Shown: positions 33,309 through 42,110 of the stretch, piece by piece
Numbering within the stretch: position 1 is the first letter of the stretch
Layout of the letters: each line of letters begins with the position of its first letter
Source of the DNA: an uncultured Muribaculaceae bacterium
GTDB lineage: Bacteria > Bacteroidota > Bacteroidia > Bacteroidales > Muribaculaceae
NCBI GenBank assembly: GCA_910579675.1
Contig: CAJTUF010000006.1
Coordinates: 1 to 64,000, forward strand
Direction: 5' to 3'
DNA length: 64,000 nt
The notes under the pieces: model-generated
Seen by the model: the letters and a program-made list of their open reading frames with translations, nothing else
What the model was told of the DNA's origin: nothing
Database searches by the model: none
Translations under genes and position numbers: made by a program

Positions 33309-34055
33309 TTAGAGATAGAACGCCACCCCGAAAGAGATGGAAAAAAGATTGACTTTGAAATTGGCGTGCCGACTCTTGCGGTTTGACTCATAGATATGGT
33401 CGGTTGTTGCTTTGGTGTGGGTGTAACCAAATCCGAGCACACCCACATTTACCTCAATCGCCGAGTAATTTGACAGAAACATCACGAAGCCTGGCGATAG
33501 ACCAATCGATGCCTGAAAGTTTTTTTCAAATGTGCCGGTGATGTCATCGCCCGAACCATTGATTATTTTCGATTCGCCTCCGCCGAGCTTGAGCTGCATT
33601 TCATTGAAGAGCCCGAAGCGGGTGGAAGTGCCGAGAGATATGTAATATCTCATTGCGGCGGTTGCGAAATAATTGCTTGACACCTGACGCAGATTGTCGA
33701 TGTTGTAGTCGGTCTCGGAGTCGATCACTATATCGCCCCGGTCAAGATTGGCCATGGTGCGTTCGTAGGAAAATTTTCCACCTGCCGCAAGGTTGTCTTT
33801 GAAGGCAAACATGAGCATGGGGCTTACTTTGAATGTATAGGCGTCGCCATTGAGATTTTCGACAATCAGAAACTGATAGTCTTTCTGGTTGCTTTGGGTG
33901 TAATTGACGGAAACACCTGTGATCCATTGCCCTTTGGGTATGAATGTGATGTGCTCCAGCCCTCGCTTGAAGCTCTCCTGGGCCGAAGCGCTGCCCGGGA
34001 TTGTCATGGCTAAGGCCGCAAGGGCCAAGGTCAATATTAATCGTGAGATCGACAC
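33309..34055 (-). CDS. Outer-membrane beta-barrel protein, paralog 1
   Basis: 248 residues with a signal peptide (cleavage near A-S-A-Q). Shares with its neighbour the blocks T-F-I-P-K-G-Q-W-I-T-G-V-S, I-S-L-G-T-S-T-R-F-G-L-F-N and I-G-L-S-P-G-F-V-M-F, and ends I-S-F-G-V-A-F-Y-L, a typical barrel end strand. It lacks the basic linker of the other copy. It starts 27 bases after the DUF4493 gene and ends 12 bases before the second barrel gene. Confidence 0.72.
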   Translation of the reverse strand: MSISRLILTLALAALAMTIPGSASAQESFKRGLEHITFIPKGQWITGVSVNYTQSNQKDYQFLIVENLNGDAYTFKVSPMLMFAFKDNLAAGGKFSYERTMANLDRGDIVIDSETDYNIDNLRQVSSNYFATAAMRYYISLGTSTRFGLFNEMQLKLGGGESKIINGSGDDITGTFEKNFQASIGLSPGFVMFLSNYSAIEVNVGVLGFGYTHTKATTDHIYESNRKSRHANFKVNLFSISFGVAFYL

Positions 34056-34082
34056 TGTGATGAGTGGTTTATTTGTAAGCTG

Positions 34083-36644
34083 TTAGTAACTGAGCGATAG
34101 ATTGTCGAGCCAAAGAGAGCTGCCACGAGAGGTTGATGTGGCGGGATCTGATATGACTATGATTGACTGAGTTTCCGATCCGAGGTCACCGATTGATTCG
34201 GAGGGGGAGAAGAGAATGCGTATGGAACTGGCTTTCATGCCAAACGACTCGTAGGAAAGAGGGATGGTGAAGGCAGTGTAGGAAAGAGCTACCGGCAGAT
34301 GGGCTTCGCCGGAGGCAATGACCACGGGCACCCCTTCAAGATCGCCGAGCACTTCCACACGCGCGAGAGCGGTTGCTCTCGGATTGGCAGAAGTGGCTGC
34401 GAACTTGTAAAATCCGTTAACGGCTGCCGGGCGGGAGCCAAACGCGATGCCCTCGGCATAATGCTCGTCGGGCACTGAGGCATCGAATGAATAAGAGCCG
34501 AGAAACAGACGGCCGGCGGCGCGGGCGAATCCTTGCGGAATATTGAGACTGTAGGGGGTAAATGGCAGTGAGGTCTGGAGGTAATCGGGTATCTCAGGAC
34601 CGTCGAGATCGTAGCCTACGCAGTCGAGCCTCACGGCATATGCTCCGGAATAGGCATCTTCCACAGTGTAGGTCGATGGAGCCATATACCATGTGTTGTG
34701 GTTTGATGCGTCAAGGCAGAAGGTCTTGTCGTTGACATTAGCCCAAGCAGTGGGGGTCATGAGGTCAAACGATGTGCGGTTCTGGAGATTGTATATCTCA
34801 ACAGTATTTTGGGAGTATCGGCCGCCCGAGAGCATATTGGCATATTTGATACTGCTGAATTTCACATCTTCAAAGTCGGGATTTGGAAGCTGCTGCGCCT
34901 CTTCGGTCTTGAAGGTCACGGGTGCCGAGAAGTCTTCGTCGAGCGATGTGGGATTGGATAAGAGCGACGAATAGAGGGCGTAGGATGTTGAGGGATCAAG
35001 GCCGGATATTTTCACCAGCCCCTGAGCCGGATAGCGTTCAACCATCTGCAGGGGTTCGAGGCCTTTAATGCCGCTGCCCTTCCCTTTGTTGAAAAAACGG
35101 ATGGATGAGGTGATCACACCTGTGGTAGAGGGATCATCGGCCAGAATCTTCACTACTGCATGGAGCGCAAAAGGATCGATCTCGATGGCATAGGATGGGG
35201 CTGCGCGTCCCACAGTGAAAGTGGTATGTTCCTGATCACAATAAATCAAGCGGCAGTCAACGTTGTCAAGTCCGCCAGGCACGTCGAAGGTCACCGCCCA
35301 CAATCCCGGCCCGGCAGCTTCAATAGTGTCGGTTGGCATATCTATCCATTCGGCAGTGAGATGATCGAATGCTTGTATGGAAAGATTCTCACTGAATATG
35401 GGCGACTGGGATTGGATTATGAGCTGCGCTTTGTCTACCCCGATTATCGCTTTGGACACCGATTGTATGGACAGGTTGACAGGACTTACATCAACAGAAA
35501 GAGTGACAGGCTGCGACACACGCCCGGAGGCATCGACTGCGAGGAGTGAGAATGTCGACGGGATAGCTCCCTTGACATAGCGCAGGTGGGAGATAAGGTG
35601 GGTCAGATCGACCATGCCCCGGTCGACACTGCCCGGATGAAGCCCTTGGATCGAGATGCCATATCTGGCGAGCGAATCGGTCTCGACAGGCGACAGATGG
35701 AGCAGGTCAAGCTCCGATGTGAACACCGAGCCGAGAGTGGGTGCCATACCGGTGAAGATAAGTTGCGACAGGGATGCCGACGATACATAGGCCCGCAAGG
35801 GTTCCGGCGCTGAGCCGCCCTCCGGTATGATGATTGTTGAGCCGGAGGTAAATCCCGATGTCTCTATCACAGGGTTAGATTCCGCGAGAAATTCAGTGGT
35901 AAGGTGGACGGTATTGTGGAGGCCATCGGAGGTGGAGGCTGTTACCGACACAATGCCATTGTCGGAGGTGGCGGCTTCGAGTGTCACCCGGTAGTAAGTG
36001 GCCGGACGGGCATCGGGAAGGGTGATGAGCCCGAAGGTGACAATGTCGTTGCCGTATGATGCTGAGAGATAGAGCGAAATGTTGCCCGGGCGCAGAAACA
36101 GAGGCCCGCTGTCGGCGACTCCGTATTTGCAATAGGCGCCTGTGACGGAATGGAGTGTGGCTTCGGCAAAATCGAAGTGGGAGGTAATGGTGCTGTCATA
36201 GACCACATCGACCATTGCATTGGCAATCGTTGTCTCGACATAGGTAGGAGTAGTCATGCCATTGATGACCTGAGCCGCAGCAACGCCTGTGAAACAAGGC
36301 TTTCCGAAGCCTTCGGCTCCCTCAGAGCCATAGATGGCCTTGAGCGAATAGATTCCAGGCAAGAGCCGCTCAGGGACACCCGATTCGGAGACTCCGGTCC
36401 ATGAGGCGCTGGTGCCATTCTGGTCGGTGATCACAAGATCGAAGTCGGTCGGTTCCGGCACCCGTATCACAGATTCGGGGATCGTGAAATCGCCGGCTAT
36501 GCGGAAGTCACCATTTACCTCAACCGTCACATCGAGTGTGCCCGATCCGATGCCTATGTTAGTCTTATCGTCGGAGCAAGCAGATGCCGCGAGCATCATG
36601 GCAGATCCCAAAAGGGTGGTATAGACCGGCCTTATATTGATCAT
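34083..36644 (-). CDS. DUF4493/PCMD-like surface lipoprotein
   Basis: 853 residues. The lipobox A-S-A-C (Cys23) is followed by S-D-D-K, an acidic surface-export signal. Residues about 30-280 fit DUF4493 (G-S-G-T-L-D-V-T-V-E-V, G-F-G-K-P-C-F-T-G). Several beta-sandwich modules follow. The C-terminal 240 residues resemble a PCMD domain (L-P-N-P-D-F-E-D-V near 612, G-R-L-F-L-G-S-Y-S-F near 725, S-L-W-L-D-N-L-S-L-S-Y at the end). Its ATG overlaps the rlmB stop by four bases, so a surface protein is translationally coupled to a housekeeping gene. Confidence 0.75.
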   Translation of the reverse strand: MINIRPVYTTLLGSAMMLAASACSDDKTNIGIGSGTLDVTVEVNGDFRIAGDFTIPESVIRVPEPTDFDLVITDQNGTSASWTGVSESGVPERLLPGIYSLKAIYGSEGAEGFGKPCFTGVAAAQVINGMTTPTYVETTIANAMVDVVYDSTITSHFDFAEATLHSVTGAYCKYGVADSGPLFLRPGNISLYLSASYGNDIVTFGLITLPDARPATYYRVTLEAATSDNGIVSVTASTSDGLHNTVHLTTEFLAESNPVIETSGFTSGSTIIIPEGGSAPEPLRAYVSSASLSQLIFTGMAPTLGSVFTSELDLLHLSPVETDSLARYGISIQGLHPGSVDRGMVDLTHLISHLRYVKGAIPSTFSLLAVDASGRVSQPVTLSVDVSPVNLSIQSVSKAIIGVDKAQLIIQSQSPIFSENLSIQAFDHLTAEWIDMPTDTIEAAGPGLWAVTFDVPGGLDNVDCRLIYCDQEHTTFTVGRAAPSYAIEIDPFALHAVVKILADDPSTTGVITSSIRFFNKGKGSGIKGLEPLQMVERYPAQGLVKISGLDPSTSYALYSSLLSNPTSLDEDFSAPVTFKTEEAQQLPNPDFEDVKFSSIKYANMLSGGRYSQNTVEIYNLQNRTSFDLMTPTAWANVNDKTFCLDASNHNTWYMAPSTYTVEDAYSGAYAVRLDCVGYDLDGPEIPDYLQTSLPFTPYSLNIPQGFARAAGRLFLGSYSFDASVPDEHYAEGIAFGSRPAAVNGFYKFAATSANPRATALARVEVLGDLEGVPVVIASGEAHLPVALSYTAFTIPLSYESFGMKASSIRILFSPSESIGDLGSETQSIIVISDPATSTSRGSSLWLDNLSLSY

Positions 36645-37399
36645 ATTATCTCAAGATTGGCTTTAAGACGCTGACGCACTACCTCATACATCATGACACC
36701 AGCCGCTACGGAAACATTGAGCGACCCGATATGGCCGAGCATAGGGATTGATGCGAAGGCGTCACACTCCCGCAGCACGTCAGGCGAGATGCCGGTGTCT
36801 TCCGAGCCCATGACAATGGCTATGGGAGCGTCGGTATAGTCGATGGTGGTGTAGTTTATGTCGGCTTTTTCGGTCACAGCCACAAGGCGGTAGCCATTGT
36901 CTTTGAGGTAGCGGGCCGCGCCGAGCACCGAGCGCTCGCGACAAACGGGCAGACGGAGGAGGGCACCAGCAGAGGTCTTGACGGCATCGCCGCCCACCGA
37001 TACGCTGCCATGCTCAGGTATGATGATAGCATCGACTCCTGCAGCTTCGGCTGTGCGAGCTATCGCGCCGAAGTTTCTTACGTCGGTAATACCGTCGAGG
37101 AGCACCACAAAGGGGAGCACGCCATCTTCGTAGAGCTGTGCGGTGAGATGGTCGAGCCGGTGGTATGTGATAGGCGACAGGATCGCCAGCACACCCTGAT
37201 GGTTTTTGCGTGTTATGCGGTCGATCTTTTCAACGGGCACGCGCTGCACGAGGATACGGTAGCGCCTGGCAAGGTCAAAAAGTTCGCGGGCATTTTCGGC
37301 CTGAATATCTTTCTTTACAAAGATTTTGTCGATATCACGTCCGGCCTCGATGGCCTCGATCACGGCGCGGATGCCAAATATGTAGTCGTTGCGGTCCAA
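36641..37399 (-). CDS. rlmB: 23S rRNA (guanosine-2251-2'-O)-methyltransferase-type SpoU enzyme
   Basis: 252 residues. An N-terminal substrate-binding domain (about 1-80) precedes the SPOUT knot, with D-G-I-T-D-V-R-N-F-G-A-I-A-R-T near 100, I-V-M-G-S-E-D-T-G-I near 195 and L-N-V-S-V-A-A-G-V near 228. The enzyme uses S-adenosylmethionine to methylate a ribose in 23S rRNA. Exact target is assumed from the RlmB subgroup. It ends the conserved dnaN to rlmB gene string and lies 42 bases after recN. Confidence 0.9.
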   Translation of the reverse strand: MDRNDYIFGIRAVIEAIEAGRDIDKIFVKKDIQAENARELFDLARRYRILVQRVPVEKIDRITRKNHQGVLAILSPITYHRLDHLTAQLYEDGVLPFVVLLDGITDVRNFGAIARTAEAAGVDAIIIPEHGSVSVGGDAVKTSAGALLRLPVCRERSVLGAARYLKDNGYRLVAVTEKADINYTTIDYTDAPIAIVMGSEDTGISPDVLRECDAFASIPMLGHIGSLNVSVAAGVMMYEVVRQRLKANLEII

Positions 37400-37441
37400 A
37401 ATAATCAGTGGTTATGTGGTTGTGGTGGTTTGGAATAAAAA

Positions 37442-39106
37442 TCAGTGGTTGAGAAGAGCTTCAGCGGCAGCACGGGCCGACTTGCTCTTGGGGTCGCCTG
37501 AGAGCATCAGGGCCAGTTCGTCAACTCTCTCAGACGCCGTCAGCTGGGTGATGCGGGTGTGAGTCGAAGTCTCGTCGTCGAGTTTGAACACCTTATAATG
37601 GTGGGCTCCTTTTGCCGCAACCTGAGGCAGATGTGTTATGGCGATCACTTGAATCGATCTGGCAATTTGATCCATCATTAAGCCCATGCGGTTGGCCACA
37701 TCACCTGACACCCCGGTGTCAACTTCGTCGAATATAATCGACGGGAGCTCCATACGGTCGGCGATGATTGACTTTATTGAGAGCATGAGGCGCGAGATCT
37801 CACCCCCCGAAGCTGCGCCGCCAACAGGCATCAGCGGTTGGTTTTTATTGAAGGCAAAAAGAAAGGATATCTCGTCGATACCGGTGGCAGATAACGATTG
37901 GGCCTGCGACACGGCAATCTCGCACCTCAGATTGTGCATTCCGAGGGGCCGGCTACGCTCCATGAGTAGCTCGGCAAACCGTGTGGCAGCCTCACGGCGC
38001 GATTCCGAGAGACGGGCTGCACTTTCGCGTGCGAGCGCCATGGCGCGACGTGCATCGCGTTCGAGTGAGGCAAGAGCGGTATCGCTGTTGTCGAGCGCTT
38101 CGAGCCTGCGGGCCAATTTATCGCGTATGGCCATGAGCGCCTCTATCGAATCAACGTGGTGGCGTCGCTGTTGGGCGTAGATGGCTGAGAGTCGATCGTC
38201 GATGCTTTCAAGTTCGGCGGGGTCGGCGTCGAGAGCGGCATCGGCAGATGCCAGAGAGCCGGCGATATCTTTCAGCTCAATACGGGCACTCTCGATCCGA
38301 GCCGGGATATCATCGGCTTCGTCGAGGGCTGCCTCTGCCTTGAGAGCGGCATGGGACGCATCATCGAGACGTTCGATAGCCGAGCCGGAACAGCCCTCGA
38401 GGCTGTCGAGAGCGAGACGCAGCGCCTCTTTTACTTCGGTAAGGTTGGTGAGGAGATCACGCCGTTGTTCAAGTTCCTCCTGCTCCGCAGGATCGGATAG
38501 ACGTAATTCCTGGAGCTGTTCGAGCTGGAAGCGGGTATACTCTTCATCCTCCCGAGAGCGCTCTACCTTTAGGCGTGCCAACTTTAGAGCCTTGGCCGCC
38601 TCTCGGAAACTATCGTAATATTTGCGGTGCTCAGCCCGCAGGTCGGCGTTGCCTGCTATGGTGTCGATAACCTCCATCTGGAAAGCCGGTTGAGTGATGA
38701 GTTGATTCTGATGCTGGGAGTGGATATCGACAAGACGCTGAGCCACCTCAGCCAGCTTGCCAACCGGCACAGGAGTATCGTTGACAAACGCACGTGACCG
38801 ACCGGCAGGACTGATCTCACGCCGGAGAATGCAGTGGTCGGGATCCCAGTCAATGTCGTTTGCTTCGCACAACTCCTGAAGCTTAGGATGGGCTGATGCT
38901 TTAAATGAAGCCTCGATGACGGATTTGCGGTCGGCCTGACGCACAGCTTTAGTGTCGGCACGTCCGCCAAGGATAAGCGAAAGCGCTCCGAGCATTATCG
39001 ACTTGCCGGCACCTGTCTCGCCGGTGATGATATTGAGACCTGAGTGAAAGTCGATGTCGATGCAATCGATCAAAGCGTAGTTGGCTATATGAAGAGATTC
39101 GAGCAT
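37442..39106 (-). CDS. recN: DNA repair protein RecN
   Basis: 554 residues, normal for RecN. Walker A G-E-T-G-A-G-K-S near 30-37, a long central coiled coil (about 150-360, Glu/Arg/Ala-rich), and the C-terminal ABC half with S-G-G-E-I-S-R-L-M near 435 and I-F-D-E-V-D-T-G near 462. SMC-like ATPase for double-strand break repair. It starts six bases after DUF4835. Confidence 0.95.
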   Translation of the reverse strand: MLESLHIANYALIDCIDIDFHSGLNIITGETGAGKSIMLGALSLILGGRADTKAVRQADRKSVIEASFKASAHPKLQELCEANDIDWDPDHCILRREISPAGRSRAFVNDTPVPVGKLAEVAQRLVDIHSQHQNQLITQPAFQMEVIDTIAGNADLRAEHRKYYDSFREAAKALKLARLKVERSREDEEYTRFQLEQLQELRLSDPAEQEELEQRRDLLTNLTEVKEALRLALDSLEGCSGSAIERLDDASHAALKAEAALDEADDIPARIESARIELKDIAGSLASADAALDADPAELESIDDRLSAIYAQQRRHHVDSIEALMAIRDKLARRLEALDNSDTALASLERDARRAMALARESAARLSESRREAATRFAELLMERSRPLGMHNLRCEIAVSQAQSLSATGIDEISFLFAFNKNQPLMPVGGAASGGEISRLMLSIKSIIADRMELPSIIFDEVDTGVSGDVANRMGLMMDQIARSIQVIAITHLPQVAAKGAHHYKVFKLDDETSTHTRITQLTASERVDELALMLSGDPKSKSARAAAEALLNH

Positions 39107-39112
39107 GGCGGA

Positions 39113-40027
39113 TTATCGATTGTTAGGGTCCGACGGGTTTTTGATTTCGTTGATGCGTTCGCTGTCGGTTGGAAACAGCTTTAGCAGGATCTTGGCGACA
39201 CTTTCGCGTTCGGTTTGTGGCGCTTTTGAATAGACGTTGACAAGCTCGTCGAGTTTGGTGTCACGAAAAATAGTGAGCGCCACACTCATAGGATCAGCGT
39301 CGTTGACCTTGATGAGCTGGTCGAGCGACTGGGTTATAGCCTCGCGTCCCTTGTCGGGGCTTGTTGCCATCTCGTCAAGGCCGCGCCGATGGTAGGTGTA
39401 ATATAGGTCTCTGATAGGTGAGGTCGACACATCGGTGAATGCAGCGAGTACGGCAGCACGGTTGCGGTTGTCCTCGAATGTGCGCCACCCCGTCTCTCCA
39501 TTGCTTTGGGCTTTTTGCACGAGTGCGGCAAGCCTCTCATAAAATGGTTCGCCTCCCCGGGGTGAGAATGAGTCGAAGTCGACAGCCATAATAAGGAAAG
39601 CATAGTAATCGAGAATGGCATTGAGATTGGTTTCCGCCTCCATCTCGTTATACACCAATGGCTGTCCCATGCGGAAGTCAAACTCTATTTTACTGTCCTT
39701 GATGTTGAGCAGGGTAGAGGAATAGGTGCTGTTGTAGACCGGACGCGACGATTGTATTGTAAGTTCACCTTTTACATGATCATCGGCATATTCGGCCACG
39801 GTGAGCATAAGTCGACATTCAATCCTCTCGTTGGCTGCTATCTGCGCTTGTGAGAAGCGTGTGGTGTTGAGATAATCGTCGATTGACTCGCGCAAGGCGT
39901 CGAAAAGATCCTTGTTTGTGCCTTGTATCATGTCGGTATTTATCTCCACAGTGGCTTTCAGCTCTTGTGTCATTGCGACGAAAGAGCCGAAGAGAAAGAG
40001 AATGAGTATGGAGACAAAGCGGATCAT
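39113..40027 (-). CDS. DUF4835 exported protein
   Basis: 304 residues with a signal peptide (cleavage near A-M-T-Q). Sequence from residue 25 onward fits DUF4835: V-E-I-N-T-D-M-I-Q-G, R-P-V-Y-N-S-T-Y-S-S-T-L-L-N, and A-F-L-I-M-A-V-D-F-D-S-F. The family is found in nearly all Bacteroidota, always near coaBC and recN, yet has no known role. The predicted periplasmic location of a protein encoded between coaBC and recN is odd but conserved. Confidence 0.9.
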   Translation of the reverse strand: MIRFVSILILFLFGSFVAMTQELKATVEINTDMIQGTNKDLFDALRESIDDYLNTTRFSQAQIAANERIECRLMLTVAEYADDHVKGELTIQSSRPVYNSTYSSTLLNIKDSKIEFDFRMGQPLVYNEMEAETNLNAILDYYAFLIMAVDFDSFSPRGGEPFYERLAALVQKAQSNGETGWRTFEDNRNRAAVLAAFTDVSTSPIRDLYYTYHRRGLDEMATSPDKGREAITQSLDQLIKVNDADPMSVALTIFRDTKLDELVNVYSKAPQTERESVAKILLKLFPTDSERINEIKNPSDPNNR

Positions 40028-40054
40028 GAGGCAGGGGAGATAATCAGAGTGTGG

Positions 40055-41284
40055 TCAGTATGCGGTCAGGCCTGACCGCATAGCCTCGATGGCGTCGAGA
40101 ATATCGGCGGCAACAGCCCGCTTGCTTTTGAGCTTATAATGTGTAGCCGTCCCCGACGCAGACTCGATTATTGTCACCACGTTGGTGTCGGTCCCAAATC
40201 CGGCACCTTTATCGGCAAGAGAGTTGACCACTATCATGTCGAGATTTTTAGATTTGATCTTATGGCGTCCGTTTGCTTCGGCGTCGTCAGTCTCGAGCGC
40301 AAAACCCACAAAGGTCTGCCAAGATTGTTTTCTCGCACCGAGTGTGGCGGCAATGTCTGGATTTTTAATTAGATCGAGTGTAGGGGTGTCAGATCCATTC
40401 TCGCGTTTGATCTTGTGGTCGGCGGGATGGGCCGGAGCATAATCAGCCACAGCGGCGCTCATGATTATTATGTCGGCATCGTCAAAGCGAGCCGACGTTT
40501 CGGCGAGCATCTCGCGGGCCGACTCGACCTTAACCACCTCTACGGCTTTAGGGTCTTGGGGGGCAACAGCGACAGGACCTGAGACTACGGTGACCTCGGC
40601 GCCACGCGCAGCCGCTTCGTCGGCCAAAGCATAGCCCATCTTGCCGGTTGAGAAGTTGCCGATGAAACGTACCGGATCAATGCGCTCGTAGGTGGGGCCG
40701 GCGGTGATCAGCACCTTCCGACCACGTAGCGATCCGTCGCGAAGAGCAAAAAAACGCTGTACAGTGTGGAAGATCGCATCGGGTTCCTCCATGCGGCCTT
40801 TGCCTATAAGGTGAGAGGCGAGCTCACCTGCAGCCGGCTCAATGATATGGTTGCCATAGGAGCGCAGCAGCTCGATATTGCGCGTGGTTGAGGGGTGGGC
40901 CATCATGTCGAGATCCATAGCCGGCGCGATAAACACCGGAGCTTTGGCCGAAAGATAGGTGGTGATTAGCATATTATCGGCCACACCGTTGGCCATCTTG
41001 GCGATGGAGGATGCAGTGGCAGGGGCGATGACCATGGCGTCGGCCCACAGACCTATGTCGACATGACTGTTCCACTGTCCGGTGTTGGCGGTGAAAAACT
41101 CGCTTATCACCGGGCGCCCGGAAAGTGCTGCAAGAGTTACAGGAGTGATGAACTCCTTGCCGGAAGGGGTTATGACCACCTGCACCTCGGCCCCTGCCTT
41201 GACAAAGAGGCGTAGGAGCGACACCGATTTATAGGCAGCGATGCCACCGGTGATTCCGAGCACTATGTGCTTGCCTTTAAGCAT
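40055..41284 (-). CDS. coaBC: Bifunctional phosphopantothenoylcysteine decarboxylase / phosphopantothenate--cysteine ligase
   Basis: 409 residues. The N-terminal CoaC flavoprotein (1-185) has G-I-T-G-G-I-A-A-Y-K, the active-site His in S-H-V-D-I-G near 73, and A-P-A-T-A-S-S near 88. The C-terminal CoaB part has I-T-A-G-P-T-Y-E-R-I-D-P-V-R near 196 and S-T-G-K-M-G near 213. It makes 4'-phosphopantetheine for coenzyme A. The start overlaps the exonuclease gene by eight bases. Confidence 0.95.
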   Translation of the reverse strand: MLKGKHIVLGITGGIAAYKSVSLLRLFVKAGAEVQVVITPSGKEFITPVTLAALSGRPVISEFFTANTGQWNSHVDIGLWADAMVIAPATASSIAKMANGVADNMLITTYLSAKAPVFIAPAMDLDMMAHPSTTRNIELLRSYGNHIIEPAAGELASHLIGKGRMEEPDAIFHTVQRFFALRDGSLRGRKVLITAGPTYERIDPVRFIGNFSTGKMGYALADEAAARGAEVTVVSGPVAVAPQDPKAVEVVKVESAREMLAETSARFDDADIIIMSAAVADYAPAHPADHKIKRENGSDTPTLDLIKNPDIAATLGARKQSWQTFVGFALETDDAEANGRHKIKSKNLDMIVVNSLADKGAGFGTDTNVVTIIESASGTATHYKLKSKRAVAADILDAIEAMRSGLTAY

Positions 41285-42092
41285 TGGCAGAGCCCTCCGC
41301 GGCTTCCGGAATAGATGAGGTGTTACGAGCGGCTTTCACACGATCCATCACGGCAGTAAAAGCCTTTTGGGTAGAAGACGCAAAGTCACTTCTCATGATC
41401 CAGTCGTAGTAGCTGGGTTCAACTGTGAGCACCTCCTCGGCCAAACGACCCTTGTACTTGCCGAAGTTGATCACCTCGCGTCCATTGTCGTCGTAGATGA
41501 GTCGGCCTACAAAGTCGACGGCCTTGTTCATGGCCGAGAACTCGCTGAGTGTCTTCACATCTGAGCCGATGTCGGGATAGCGGTCTATCTGGGCAAGGAG
41601 CACCTCATAAGTGGCCCGGGTATCGGCAGAGGCTGAATGTGCTTCGTCGAGAGTGCGGTCGCAGTAAAAACGGTAAGCAGCCACAAGGGTGCGCTGCTCC
41701 TTCTTGTGGAAGATATTCTGCACATCTATAAATCTCACGCCGGAAAAATCGAAGTCGATACCTGCCCGGTGGAACTCCTGATCGAGGAGAGGCACATCAA
41801 ATCGCGTGGAATTGAATCCGGCAATATCGCATCCGGTGATAAAATCGGCGAGCTTGGGTGCGATGATGTCAAATGTAGGTTGGTCGGCCACATCCTGATC
41901 GGTGATATGGTGGATTGCAGTCGCTTCCTCGGGTATGTGCATACCGGGATTGACTCGGCGGGTATGCACGGTCTCGCTCCCGTCGGGGTAGACCTTGATG
42001 ATCGAAATCTCCACGATGCGGTCGTGGGTTACGGACGTGCCGGTGGTCTCAAGATCAAAAAAAACTATTGGCCGCTCAAGTCGGAGTTTCAT
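41277..42092 (-). CDS. DnaQ-like 3'-5' exonuclease
   Basis: 271 residues. The DEDDh exonuclease fold is shown by F-F-D-L-E-T-T-G near 12 (Asp and Glu), F-N-S-T-R-F-D near 96 and H-S-A-S-A-D-T-R-A-T near 155 (His and Asp). A C-terminal extension (about 180-271) with G-K-Y-K-G and W-I-M-R-S-D-F is typical of the Bacteroidota group encoded next to dnaN. It may proofread or trim DNA; I infer a replication role from the neighbour dnaN. Confidence 0.9.
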   Translation of the reverse strand: MKLRLERPIVFFDLETTGTSVTHDRIVEISIIKVYPDGSETVHTRRVNPGMHIPEEATAIHHITDQDVADQPTFDIIAPKLADFITGCDIAGFNSTRFDVPLLDQEFHRAGIDFDFSGVRFIDVQNIFHKKEQRTLVAAYRFYCDRTLDEAHSASADTRATYEVLLAQIDRYPDIGSDVKTLSEFSAMNKAVDFVGRLIYDDNGREVINFGKYKGRLAEEVLTVEPSYYDWIMRSDFASSTQKAFTAVMDRVKAARNTSSIPEAAEGSANA

Positions 42093-42110
42093 TTACGATA
42101 TCGTATCGGA

